Source of the DNA: Emmonsiellopsis sp. PD_33
Lineage: Eukaryota; Ascomycota; Eurotiomycetes; Onygenales; Ajellomycetaceae
NCBI GenBank assembly: GCA_032988165.1
Contig: JANTQF010000201.1
Coordinates: 1-63,750 of the forward strand
Length of the DNA: 63,750 nucleotides
Direction of reading: 5' to 3'
Part shown: in pieces, positions 48,877 to 59,841 of the stretch
Position numbering within the stretch: position 1 is the stretch's first letter
How the letters are laid out: each line of letters opens with the position of its first letter
Made by a program: the position numbers and the translations under genes
The notes under the pieces: model-generated
What the model saw: the letters and a program-made list of their open reading frames with translations, nothing else
What the model was told of the DNA's origin: nothing
Databases searched by the model: none

Positions 48877-49079
48877 ATGATTTAATAAGTAAGTCATAGA
48901 AGTACTACTTTTTGGATTCACCCAATTAATTAACAGAGTAAACAGAGTGGCCCTAATAGTGAATGATTGGGATGACAGCCAATAATGGAAGTGACAGCCA
49001 ACAATGGCATCAACATGCAGGATGTGGTGGCTTTCATGGTGCTGCCAAGGTTTAGAAGATTGAGGAGCAATACAAGGAA

Positions 49080-49615
49080 CCTACTTCCTCAGGCTTCATG
49101 TTATGGCACCCACATGGAGAGCATTTCCAAATACAGAGGGAATGTCAGCAGCCACAACTCTATCATTGGCAACTGCCAGGACCTACAATATGACTCTGAT
49201 AGCAACAACAATGCTGGCATGTCAGAGTCAAGCGGCACAGGGGTGATGACCTGCTCTACTTGATGAGAACCTTCTGCCTCCTAGATCATGGCAGCTGCAT
49301 GGAGAGCATTTCTGAATATGGAGGAAATGTCAGTGGTTATAACTCCACCATCAGCAACTGCCAGGACCTACAATATGACTCTGATAGTGATGACAATGCC
49401 AGTGTGTTAGAGTCAAGTGGCACAGGGGCAATGACCTGCTCTACTTGATGAGAACCTTCTGCCTTCTAGACCATGGCAGCTGCATGGAGAGCATTTCCAA
49501 ATATGGAGGGAATGTCAGTGGCCATAACTCCACCATCAGTAACTATCAGGACCTACAATATGACTCTGATAGCAATAATGATGCTGGCATGTCAGAGTCA
49601 AGTAGCACCAGCACC
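49080..49615 (+). repeat. Three tandem 185-bp units
   Basis: Starts at ~49,078, 49,263 and 49,448 each give CATGGAGAGCATTTCC, GGACCTACAATATGACTCTG and GTCAGAGTCAAG. One frame reads NLLPQASCYG / MESISKYGGNVSGHNSTISN / CQDLQYDSDSNNDAGMSESS in each unit. Probably an internal coding repeat of the following gene. A CpG survives at 49,233. Confidence 0.85.
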
Positions 49616-50013
49616 AGCACTGGAGGCATCTGGTTCAAGCAGGGTCCTAGATGGCAAACAAGAACCACCAAAAGAGCTGCCTTCTGGCAGAAAGCTGAAA
49701 TAGATGTATGAGATGATGTTGGAGGAAAATTTTGGTGATATGAAAGATCACATTGCCACAAACTACAAAGCTATGTTGGTCTGCAGAACAGCTCTCAGCA
49801 ACATAGATGAGGAGACAGCATTCTCAATCACATATTACCAGGATGATAAAGATGAACCTGTCCTGAATGCTCAAACCTATCAAGTCTGAGTTCTCCCAGT
49901 GGGTGTCCTCAATGTTGCACCACTCCTTGAGTATTTAGCATCCCCTAATGCTGGTACACCTCTTGGCTCCAAGGAAGAGATAATCCAAGCATTGAATATT
50001 GTGCTTGAGTGAC
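49473..50013 (+). pseudogene. Hypothetical gene downstream of the transposase
   Basis: The frame runs LDGKQEPPKELPSGRKLK, stop, MYEMMLEENFGDMKDHIATN, YKAMLVCRTALSNIDEETAF, SITYYQDDKDEPVLNAQTYQ, stop, VLPVGVLNVAPLLEYLASPN and GSKEEIIQALNIVLE, then enters a minisatellite. It is hydrophilic, has protein-like composition and only two or three stops, but I do not recognise it. It may continue at 51,360-51,640 beyond inserted sequence. Confidence 0.45.
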
Positions 50014-50520
50014 AGCAAATAATGGCAGCAATGGCAGCAATGGTGAAAGCTAATTGGGAATAATAGCAGCAACAGCAAATAATGGTGACAATAGCTGACT
50101 GCCAACTATGACAGTAATGGCACATAATGGTGGTGGCTAATGGCCAACAGCCAATAATGACAGCAATGGCAAATAATGGCAACAATGACTGACTGCCAAC
50201 TATGACAGTAATGGCACATAATGGCAGTGGCCAATAGCCAACAGCCAATGATGACAGCAACAGCAAATAATGGCAACAATGGCTAACTACCAACTATGAC
50301 AGTAATAGCACATAATGGCAGTGGCTAACAGCCAATGGCCAATGATGACAGCAACAGCAAATAATGGCAATAACAGCTGACTGCCAACTATAACAGTAAT
50401 GGCCCATAATGGCAGTGGCCAACAGCCAACAGCCAACAATGACAGCAATGGCAAATAATGGTGACAACTGCTAACTATGGCAGCAACAGCAAATAATGGC
50501 AACAATGGCTGACTGCCAAA
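49980..50520 (+). repeat. AATGACAGCAACAGCAAATAA minisatellite, main array
   Basis: Units of about 100 bp built from GCAAATAATGGCAACAATG, GCTGACTGCCAACTATGACA and GTAATGGCACATAATGGCAG. About five units. Pieces recur at 51,190-51,345, 51,725-52,045, 52,425-52,540 and 52,910-53,000. Confidence 0.85.
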
Positions 50521-50624
50521 TATGTATGAAGTGGGTTGGGTCATAGAATGCTATTAGCAGTGAGGAAAATCTGCATATTTTAGCATGGTTTTACTCACCA
50601 CCTTTTGGTCACATAGTGAGTCAC

Positions 50625-51150
50625 TTGGTTTGATCTCTCTACCCCAACCTCCTCTTTTCATTCTATCCTCATCATCCTATGTCTTCTGCCTCTTCACCAT
50701 ATATATCTTACTTCTGCACTATCACTATGTTTATCTCTCATTCTAATGAGCATCTTCCACTGTCTCCTAGGCCCTGCCTGGCCTTCAATCCTTCTGTTTT
50801 CTTGCTACCTTCAGTGGTTGTTTGGGATCCTATTTGGGTGGGTGCATGAGGCAGCTCTGTTGGCTGTGCTGGTACAGCTTGTCTCTGTTTTGCCTGCTAC
50901 ATCTACTTGATTGATCTCTGAGTTTGAGGCCTGTGATCACTGGTTGTATGAGGTCAACTATTATTTTGACAGTCTCTTTGGTCATCTTTATTGGTCCTGA
51001 CATTCTCTATGTGTCTGTATGCTGCTTGCCCCCTGTGTGAATTCTATTTCATCCTTGTTCACTGCTGATTCATTTCCTCTTTTGGATTTTAGACTGCTGT
51101 CTCTCTACATTATTAGTGTTGGCATTGAATTGTTGGTTCATTCATGAGAT
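50625..51150 (-). repeat. Second arm of the long inverted repeat
   Basis: Reverse complement of 37,480-38,195: it shares TTGCTACCTTCAGTGGTTGT, TTGGGATCC and GAGGCCTGTGATC-type blocks, but lacks about 75 bp present in the first arm. It interrupts the minisatellite tract. Confidence 0.75.
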
Positions 51151-51189
51151 CATGGGATTATATTAGCTTGACTTCTATATCTTTGTTTG

Positions 51190-51345
51190 GCATATGGCAG
51201 CAAGGGCAAATAAAGGCAATAATAGCCAACAGCCAACAATGACAGCAACAGCAAATAATGATAATAATAGCTGACTGCAAACTATGACAGCAACAGCACA
51301 TAGTGGTAGCAGCCAACAGCCAACAATGACAGCAACAGCAAATAT
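51190..51345 (+). repeat. AATGACAGCAAC minisatellite, second block
   Basis: Continuation of the 49.98-50.52 kb array after the inverted-repeat arm, which suggests the arm inserted into a once continuous array. Confidence 0.7.
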
Positions 51346-51359
51346 TCCCAGGTGAAAAG

Positions 51360-51640
51360 TTTGCTGTCAGCCACAGGTGCTAGGTTGTTCAAAAAAACCC
51401 TAGTATATAACTCACAACTAGCACAAGGCAACAGTTAAGCAGGAGCATGCACAGGCAGTTAAGCATGAAAGAAGTGACACTACTTCATCTGTGACTCAAA
51501 CTCCAAAACATAAAAAGAGCTGAGGGGCCAGCAACTTGTCTACCAAGAAAGGGGATTCTGATGTTGAAGTTACCCCTGCACCAAATCATGGCAGGCACAA
51601 GATTGAGGTTATCAGCCTTTTGAGCAACAATTAGGTACCT
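51360..51640 (+). pseudogene. Short hydrophilic coding fragment
   Basis: TVKQEHAQAVKHERSDTTSS, VTQTPKHKKS, stop, GASNLSTKKGDSDVEVTPAP and NHGRHKIEVISLLSNN-stop. Lys/Ser/Thr-rich with a K-H-K-K stretch, like a nuclear, disordered tail. May be the 3' end of the gene at 49.5-50.0 kb. Confidence 0.35.
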
Positions 51641-51724
51641 CACCACTTGGGATTTTGCACCTCACCCTGATAGACAACAACAAAGATAATTCAAAGCAAC
51701 ATGCAGCATGCACCTGCACCCATG

Positions 51725-52045
51725 AGACAACTAACAATGACAGCAACAGCAAATAATGGTAACAACTGCCAACAATAACAGCAACAGCACATAATGGCAG
51801 CAGTGGATAACAAAGATGATCCAACACAACATGCAGTGTGTGCCTGCACCTGTGAGATGACCAATGATGACAGCAATGACACATAATGGCAGTGGCAGAC
51901 AACAAAGACAATTCAATGCAATGTGGGGCACACACCTGCACCCATGAGACAACCAACAATGACAGCAACAGCAAATAATGGCAATAACTGCCAATGATGA
52001 CAGCAATGGCACATAATGGTGGCAGCAGATGACTAACAATGATAG
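51725..52045 (+). repeat. AATGACAGCAAC minisatellite, third block
   Basis: Units separated by AACATGCAGCATGCACCTGC and CACCCATGAGACAACC pieces, which alternate with the core three times, so the higher-order period is about 120 bp. Confidence 0.75.
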
Positions 52046-52079
52046 CTATCACCATTGAAAAGCAGGCTCCATTTCTTTC

Positions 52080-52395
52080 TGCAACTCTTTCTGCTCCTTT
52101 TTAATGGCCCTTTTTCTTGCCCTCACTTCATAGCATGCTGTCTGGGTGGCTCTTTTTCTCACCCTCACTTCATAGCATACTGTCCAGGTAGCCCTTTTTC
52201 TTGCCCTTGCTTCATGGCATGCTGTCTTTTTCTTGCTCTCACTTCATGGCATACTGTCCAGGCAGCCCTTTTTCTTGCTCTCACTTTGTGGCATGCTATC
52301 TTTTTCTTGCCCTCACTTCATGGCATGCTGTCCAGGCAGCCCTTTTTCTTGCCCTCACTTCATGGCATGCTGTCTGGGCTTCCTGATATCTTCCA
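52080..52395 (+). repeat. 42-bp minisatellite
   Basis: Seven or so units of CCCTTTTTCTTGCCCTCACT, TCATGGCATGCTGTCCAGGC. It contains the GCATGC palindrome in each unit. All three plus frames stay open for 60-117 codons, which is a repeat artefact. Confidence 0.85.
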
Positions 52396-52424
52396 AAGCA
52401 ATATGTAGTATGTGCCTGTGCCTG

Positions 52425-53010
52425 TGAGACTACCAATAATGACAGCAATGGCAAATAATGGCAACAACTGCCAATAATGACAGCAACAGCACATAATGGT
52501 GGTGGCAGACAACCAACAATGACTGCCATTGCCATTGATTTTGACCCTCTCTTAGACAGTTGGCCCCTACACAGTTTCCCAGCTCAATATGCTGTAGCTT
52601 GTGCCTAGGAATAGAGTCAGCCCAGGGTAGGTTCAGGGGTGAGGTTCTTTTGATTGATATACTTCCATATCCCTGATGAGATATGGAAGTGTACTGATCA
52701 AAGCAATCTTACCCTATAACCCACCCAGGGCCTTGGGGAGGAAGGCTACAAAAGGAAAATCAGATGTCTGGATGACCTACTCCCTGTTCAAGCTATCAAG
52801 TGGGCAACCCTGCTGGTGGACAGAGTACATCCATGTTTCATGAGACATCATCAGATGTTGTATCCCATTGTACCTGTGTTTCACAGTGTGGATGACTCCA
52901 ATAAGGTCAATGGGTGATGATAGCAAATGATGGCAGATGGCCAATAATGGCAGTACAAGTGAATAATGGAGGTAATAGCCAATGATGGTGGTGATAGTAA
53001 ATGATAGTGA
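52425..53010 (+). repeat. AATGACAGCAAC minisatellite remnants and unrecognised DNA
   Basis: Two more blocks (52,425-52,540; 52,910-53,000) flank ~370 bp in which nothing is recognised. Confidence 0.6.
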
Positions 53011-53284
53011 CAAGAGTGAAGAATAGCAGGGTCAGCTCACTTAGATTTATTACCATAAACTTGCAATCAGGGCAACAGCATGGATGACCATGAAGGCAGT
53101 CAGCTTGTTGCAACATGTGAGGCATGCTAATAGATGAAGATGCAAGGTTGTGTGAAATCCAGATGTATGAAGCAGGCAGGGTAGTTAGTTAATAACAATG
53201 TATTTACACAATGCAGTAATAGCAATTACATACATAATCAATTACATACATATATATATAATCTATTGGAGCCTTGCCTTCCAA

Positions 53285-53430
53285 CCCATACTAACACTGA
53301 GGAAGGATGTGCAATAAGGCATGCATGAGATGCATCAGGGTTCTCCCTTCATGCACACACCAACACCAAGGAAGAACACACAATAAGGCATGCATGAGAT
53401 GCATCAGGATTCTCCCTTCATGCACAAGAC
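53285..53430 (+). repeat. Two ~67-bp tandem units
   Basis: GGAAGRAYRYRCAATAAGGC, ATGCATGAGATGCATCAGG and TTCTCCCTTCATGCAC are present twice. ATGCATGAGATGCAT is itself near-palindromic. Confidence 0.8.
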
Positions 53431-53621
53431 CACTCTGAGGCAACACAGGGACAGTCAACATCCCATGCAATACCAGAGGGGTGCAAGGCCCACATGTGGA
53501 TTGCTTAAAGTCCAGAGACTGCAGGAGCAAGATTGTGATTTTTGTGCTGGTTCAGAGCCAGCCTGGAGCCAGCTCAAGTACTTTTGATGTGTGAGCTAGA
53601 TGACTTGGCACACTAAAGCAG

Positions 53622-53645
53622 AGCGAAAAAAATTTTTTGCCGATG
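53622..53645 (-). repeat. Right terminal inverted repeat
   Basis: AGCGAAAAAAATTTTTTGCC followed by GATG. Two CpGs (53,624 and 53,641) survive. After it the sequence returns at once to AT-rich, CpG-free DNA. Confidence 0.65.
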
Positions 53646-54029
53646 TTGAAGCAATCATCTCAGTGAGTATCATATCCCATGCCTTTTTTACTGCTTTTTG
53701 AGCTTTTTACTTTCTATTTCCACCTTCTTGACCTTACATATGATGTATCTTATATCCTTTCCATTCCTTTTTCCCACTCAAACCTCATATTCTTTCTTTT
53801 TATTGTTTCTATGGTACTAATCTGACCTCTGTCATTGCCAGGATTTGGCAACATCCCAGGTGTCAGATGTGTTTCCCTATGTACTAATATTAATTAGATG
53901 CAACCTAGGATGTATGTAAAGATCAAAACAAACCTAGAATTATATTGATCATATTTGATTTATATAGATGAGCTCTTGAGACTTCCTCTTCTATTAATAT
54001 TACTTACTAGTTTTTCAACAACCCAAACA
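53646..54029. other. Array spacer to the right of the insertion
   Basis: AT- and pyrimidine-rich, like other spacers before F-box units. Joined to 31,038-31,251 it gives about 600 bp between element copy 6 and the ATG of unit 10, comparable with the 527 bp between copy 1 and unit 3. Confidence 0.5.
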
Positions 54030-55513
54030 ATGAATGACCATTTAAAATCTCAAGAAGCACCCCTTTAAAATCCACTCTCTCACTGCCTTGATCCAGCTCA
54101 GCATCTCAATATTAACTGTCTGATATTAGTACTTCAATATCTCCTGCCCCATGAAGTCTGTACCCTGTGGGCTATCAACAACACATGAAATAAGTATGCT
54201 ACTTCATGGATTGAAGAGTATGGATACTTGCATTATTAGCTGCTATTTATGGCCCAGTTCACATCAATTAAATCAGAACTCAGACCCAGCCTATACACAT
54301 CTCTAGGTATATTATTTCCTGGCTCTTTTTTATATGCTATTACTAACTCTCAGGTTTATAGATTGCACATTCTGCAAGTTCTCCTGTAGTAAGTCAACTA
54401 TAATCTAGAGATACCCAAACACACCCTCCCTCAAAATAGGGGGTAAATATATAGCCTGGTTGGATAATGTGACCTTGTATTGGCAAATCTATGCTAGTAA
54501 TAAAATCACTTGGCCCTATAAGATGCCCCTTTACAATATATTTCAGTCTGCCAAACTCCTCCTTAACACCCAGAGTATCATATGTCTGAGCCTTCCCAGT
54601 TTCCTGGCCAGGTAGGTTCACTATATCATTGATTCCTGTTGTCCTAAAGCTATTAATAATTAATATACTATTTACTATTAGCTTCCATATCATCTCCCTT
54701 GACACTGGAGAATGGCAGTTGCAGTTCTTAGAGAATAATAGTACTTCATATCTGATTGGCAAGAATCTACTTTATACATGCAAAAAGAACCTACTAATGC
54801 TCAGTGCATATACTCTTAAATCCTGCAAACTCATCTATACCAAATCAACTATACCTGAGGATGCTAAATTCCTGTATGACTGTACTGATGCAATGGAGAT
54901 TATCTACCCTAATAGCACTAAATGTATTATCTATATGTGCCCTACATCTCCAACTGATTGTTCATCTGATATAACTTTCCATACAACCATTCTTACTGCT
55001 TGCACTGGGGAAATACTTCAACAGACTGAACATAACATGCTAGAGGTCCTCCATCATAAACCCATATTCAATGGAGGATTTCAGTCCTATACTTATCCTC
55101 AGCCATGTAGACCCTCTTTTCACTCAATCAGGACATTCCTTCTGTGAAGTGATGGAATGTTTGCCAAAGAGTGTATAGAAATTATTTATACAAATTCAGA
55201 GTATAGAATTGACTATTGAGACATTTTCATCCACCCATTACTTTCTATTAGTATTGCCAACTCTGGCAATCAGCTATATATCATGTTAATTAAAGAGTCT
55301 AGTCCTCATGGAGCTGCAAATTACACCCTGGCCAATACAAATAAAAATATAATTTATATGGATAAAGATTTACTTTTGAATTTACAGTAGCTCATCAAGA
55401 AGCTACAGAATTAGCATTTCTATCCTTGAAACATTTATCTCTCTAGATAAGGATGCATTCAGGTAGAGCTTTCTGACCCAAGCAATAATTACATTTAGCT
55501 CCTCCAATTTTGA
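54030..55513 (+). pseudogene. F-box family pseudogene, unit 10
   Basis: ATG 54,030 opens MNDHLKSQEAPL, stop, NPLSHCLDPAQ, then the F-box LNINCLILVLQYLLPHEVCT, LWAINNT, stop, NKYATSWIEEYGYLHY. A GGTATATTATTTCC donor is at ~54,307. After exon 2, the third exon (54,629-55,147) is open for 172 codons: GEWQLQFLENNSTSYLIGKN, LLYTCKKNLLMLSAYTLKSC, AMEIIYPNSTKCIIYMCPTS, TACTGEILQQTEHNML and IFNGGFQSYTYPQP. It ends near LLQF-stop. This is the longest intact stretch of the family here. Confidence 0.8.
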
Positions 55514-55754
55514 AGTTTATTAGTTTTTTATCTTCTTATCTCTTTGTAGAATCCTTTTCCACACCAGTTCTAGAACTATTCTCTTAAAAAATAGTTATCT
55601 TTTTCATTTTGTGGAATTATATGAATTATAATAATAGCTTCTCTCTTCTTCTCTCTATTTTTTTATTTTACTCTTCTCCTCTTCTCTCTCTCTTTTTATC
55701 TCACTCTTCTTCTCTTCTCTCTCCCTGTCTTCAACAGTCCTACTCTTTAGAAAC

Positions 55755-55784
55755 TAATGCACTAATTGCTTAGTGTTCATCTTT
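55755..55784 (+). promoter_or_regulatory. Recurring palindromic element, copy 7
   Basis: TAATG-CACTAA-TTGC-TTAGTG-TTCATC, 242 bp after the unit 10 stop and preceded by a long pyrimidine tract ending CTTTAG. Inner arms pair perfectly. Confidence 0.7.
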
Positions 55785-56159
55785 ATCCTTTCTTCTCCCA
55801 ATTTTTCTTAAGTTTTCTTCTTTACTCTTCTTCTCTATTCCTAGAACACTAATCTCCTACTTGTATGGATTTTCCTTCCATCAAGTGATGCATTAAAACA
55901 AAGAAATGTGTTATTCCAAATGAGGCTTAGTTACTATTTTATTTATTAACTCTTCCCACCCCAAAAAAACCTACCAACTGACTTTATATTTACTACCACT
56001 TTTATAATTTCATCCTCTTCAGCCATCTTTTCTCTCTTTTACACATCTCTATGTGACTTCTCAATTTTTATGCATGGCAGTTCTTTTTTAAATAACATTT
56101 TGTGTCATCATCTCAGTTTATTAACAGTCTCTTGCCTAGACCTCAAAATATAGCAGATT

Positions 56160-57603
56160 TAAGTCTAACATAGTAACATCAATTCCTCTAATAAAAGCTC
56201 AGCAGCTCTATGAATCCATTTCATTAATTTAATAGAGACTATCTTAACTTGATGATGCAGTAGGTATCATCCATTGATATCTGCCAGCTTCAACATATTA
56301 GTTGTGCATGAAGTGACCACACCACATTATGGATTCAAGAGTATGACTGGCTTTATTACTGGCTTGAGTTTCATGCCCACCTGTCCTCTCTTCAACTGGA
56401 CCTCAGGGTTAAGTGATATATATCCCTAGGTATGTTATTTCCCTCCTTATTTGCATCTACTATTACTAACTCCCAGGTTTATAGCACATACATTTCACAA
56501 CTTCTCCCAAGGTAATGCAACTATTTTGTACAAATATTTCCTCAATGATGAAGTGCAGACAGCAGGAAATTATGTTGCATAATTCAAAGGAGGGGTTTTA
56601 TATTGGTAGGTTATCAATTACAATTCCACCTCTATGTAACTATCACTTTCAAGTCAGTATGAATATACTATTTCATTTGATGATCCTCCATGCAAGATCA
56701 ACATCTACCTCAATGATGCAGATATTATTTGTGTTCAACTTTTCTCTAACACTTCTAGGTATCTTCCCTATACATTTCCTTAATATCCTATACTTGATAA
56801 TAGCTCATCAATAATTTGTCATTAGAATCCACATTATCTCTCTTCAAATCACATAAGAATTATGGTCACATTCAACATACAAGTTTCTCTATCTTATTGG
56901 GTAGAGTAAGCTTTATACATGCTAACTCAGCTCTCCAGAACTACTTGTTGCATATAACCTTAGATCTGGAAGCCTCCTCTATAAAAGGCAAGTTATTAGG
57001 AATATTAAGGACTGATTCTTGAATGAAGATGCATTTGAGCTCATTACTCTAAATGACAAGAAATACATTCTCTATCATGTGAGAGTATTAAATGTCCAAG
57101 GCAATGATAGTGACAGTAATAGTTACTCAATGATGTTCATTGATCATACCCCTTACCAGACAATTATTATTAACAGTCAAACTGGTTAAATTCTCCAGTA
57201 AATTCAGTATTATCTTAATGAAATGCCCTCTCCTCAATCAACATTTAATGAAGGATTTAAATTCTATATTTACCCCAAATTCAACTCATGTGTCTGTTTT
57301 CTCATGACATTCATATCACAGAGTGATGAAATGTTTGTCAAACAACAAATGACTACTATTCTCCCACAGTTGGATTTTAGCCCTGTCATGTTTAGTTAAG
57401 AACTCCTCCCTTTTGATATTACCTCTTTCTATGATAATGTATGCAGTGTATTACTCCAGAAGTATACTCCTAAAGTTTAAGAGCTTACTAACTGATACTT
57501 CCTAGTCCCCTGTGATCAATCATTTACTCTCCACAAATCAGAAATAATTCCAGGAATGAACACTAACTCCCTAGAGGTTATCAGATTTTGCCTCTTCAAG
57601 TAA
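56160..57603 (+). pseudogene. F-box family pseudogene, unit 11
   Basis: F-box exon with DYLNLMMQ, VSSIDICQLQHISCA and TLWIQEYDWLYYWLEF, then SLQLDLRVK and a GGTATGTTATTTCC donor near 56,430. Later blocks are AFELITLNDKKYILYHVRVL, MMFIDHTPYQTIIINSQTG, FNEGFKFYIYPKFNSC, LMTFISQSDEMFVKQQM and the C-terminus NSLEVIRFCLFK-stop. A degenerate palindrome (AGTATTAATTATTTAATACT) lies ~250 bp after the stop, near 57,850. The start is uncertain. Confidence 0.72.
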
Positions 57604-58330
57604 GAATAAATCTGTGCAACATTCTTCAACTCTCTAACCCAAAAACAACTACTTGTTCTGTTTTAATATCTTTTTGCTACCTGCAATGTTAAGTTGGTGA
57701 ATTTTATGCTTTTTTTTATATCCTTCTTTTTTATTTCTTTTTTTTCCCTCTATCTAGTTTCAATTTTTATCCTTTTCCCATACTTCAACTTTGCCTGATC
57801 TATCCAGATCAATTGCCTGGCCTTTTTACCACATGATATCTTCAGGGTTAGTATTAATTATTTAATACTCTTTACTTTTCTAATAAATCATTCTATTCCA
57901 ACCTAGTTATTTACCCCCTTCTTTATTATTTATCAACTACTCTTGCCCACTGGATTTTACTCAGCTTTATAATAGCATTACTAATATAGATTTAGTTCTA
58001 TTATCAGGAAAAAACTACATATCCAATCATCATATCCATTTTCCACACTTCCTATAGGGAGTAGAATAAGGGATTGCACCTGCATTTCTATCTACATCCT
58101 AGCTTTTCCTTCCCTATCTCTCTGTCCTTTTCTCCTTCTATTAATACTTGATAAGCATGCAGGTCAACTTCCTAGGCCTCTCTGACAACATTCACAAGGA
58201 AAAATAATGCATATAAGAAACTGAGTGCTAATTACAGGTTTTAATGCAACTATTCCTACTCTTTCTCTCCTTTTTTCCTCTCTTTCCCTATCTGGCCTTA
58301 TCAAGAAATCAATGCATGGAAATCTCTGAG

Positions 58331-59841
58331 ATGAGTAAAATCCAAGTGGATCCATCCTGATCACCCATTAGATCTCTTAACCCCTTTAAATCTCTCAGTG
58401 CAGCTTGTCTCTCTTTTATTCTAAACAATCTGCTGCCTAGTACAGTCTGCCACTTCAGGCTTGTCAGTAGGATATGGAATAATTACATAAAATTATGGAT
58501 CAGCAACCAGGGCTGGGTTTATTACTAGCCACAATTTAGAGCCCAGTTTCTATCTCTTCAACTGCAGTCCCAAGTCAAGTAATATACAGTACTAGGTATG
58601 TTATCAACTGGCATCTTTTATTTATTTCTTTTGACTAAAAAAAACCCCTCTTTAGCCATGACATTCCACTGCTTCTCATAAGGTAAAGCCACCCTGATGG
58701 AAAAGTATGCATATACATAGCTTCTAATCACAGCAGGCAACTACATTATGTGGTTTGACAATGGGTTCATTTTTTGGTAAATCCAAAATCATGATATAGT
58801 TAGTTCATACCATGAAATCTTAATTTACTATTTACTTTTAAGCACACTCCACTGTGATTTCCTCAACATCATACTACTTCTTAATGATACTGACACCCTT
58901 TATCTGCAGTTTCATGATATTAATCTCATGTACATTCAGTACTCTTTACTCTATTAATATTCTTTAATATATCTATAAATAGCTCATCAATGCCTAACAC
59001 CTGCTTCCTTTTGCTTTGTTTTTTTAGGACCATTATTATTTATCTAAATACTGGCCAAGAATTATGGTCATGTTCATCAAATGAGGTCCCATACCTAATT
59101 AGAAAAAACAAGCTTTATATTACTCAACTTGAACCTCCATCTCTTAGAGTCTACAACCTTAAATATAGCAGCTCTATCTACATGGAATTAGCTACCAAAA
59201 ACACAGCTAAGTTCTTCATCCATGTCCAAGCTTCAATGGAGTGTATCCTACCCCAAGGGAGTAAATGAGTTATATATATGGACACTTTTTATACATCTAT
59301 GTATAAAAATCATAAATAATTTTAGGCAACAGTTATAAACAGCATGACTGGTCAAATTCTCCAGTAATTTTTCCAGCCTTAATCATATAGCTCATATCTT
59401 CAACCCATCTTTAATGAAGGATTTGAATTTGTCAGACATCCCACTTCTCCTATAGAGCATCTTTGGATTATCAAGACATATATATCACAGCATGATGGGA
59501 CATTTGCATGGGAGCAAATAGATACTATTAATCTGAGAAATTACAATCATACTAGCCTATACCTTCAGGCATCCACAGCTATTGCTCTTAGCTTCATCAA
59601 TGGTACCCCTTGCTCCATAGCACTTGAAGACTGTAGCTAATATATAACAAAGAAATTTTTTTCAAACTGTTTGCTTATCCCAATTGACTGATTACTGTGT
59701 GTGATGTCTTTTCAGCCTATTACAGTACTAAATAAGTCTGCTTGGTATATTACTGACCTTCAACTCACTCAACAAGGATAAATACAAGCAAAGGCTTATA
59801 CCTTGGAAATCTATATAATGGCATGGCTATTTTAGTTTTAA
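58331..59841 (+). pseudogene. F-box family pseudogene, unit 12
   Basis: ATG 58,331 (MSKIQVDPS) leads to AACLSFILNNLLPSTVCHFR, LVSRIWNNYIKLWISNQGWV, a clear F-box, then FLSLQLQSQVK and a GGTATGTTATC donor near 58,592. Exon 2 has FHCFS, LLITAGNYIMWFDNGFIFW. The third exon, from ~59,030, gives TIIIYLNTGQELWSCSSNEV, PYLIRKNKLYITQLEPPSLR and VYNLKYSSSIYMELATKNTA. Then come TVINSMTGQIL, PIFNEGFEFV and IIKTYISQHDGTFAWEQI. It ends WLF, stop, F-stop at 59,841. Confidence 0.78.

Larger units (their letters stand above)
31252..53645. mobile_element. 22.4-kb giant DNA transposon candidate
   Basis: The block begins CATCGGCAAAATCTTTTTGCT and, on the opposite strand, ends with CATCGGCAAAAAA followed by a T run and CGCT. 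Eleven terminal bases match exactly, then an A/T-run and GCT. At both ends base composition changes abruptly: inside is clearly more GC-rich and holds all nine CpGs seen in the interior of the window, while outside is AT-rich F-box array. It encodes a Plavaka-type transposase, a SNF2 helicase and several unidentified genes. The array resumes at 54,030. No clear target-site duplication is seen: TTT on the left faces TTG on the right. It may be nested rather than a single unit. Confidence 0.68.

Noticed and set aside
49880..52535. Minus-strand frames of 60-147 codons rich in C, H, Y and L
   Set aside because: They are antisense readings of the AATGACAGCAAC minisatellite, open only because the repeat lacks stops on that strand.
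36885..53000. CRISPR-like arrays
   Set aside because: The repeats are contiguous or degenerate without unique spacers of constant length, and the DNA is fungal.
31242..53655. A target-site duplication for the 22.4-kb block
   Set aside because: TTT before the left end and TTG after the right end share at most two bases, which could be chance in T-rich sequence.
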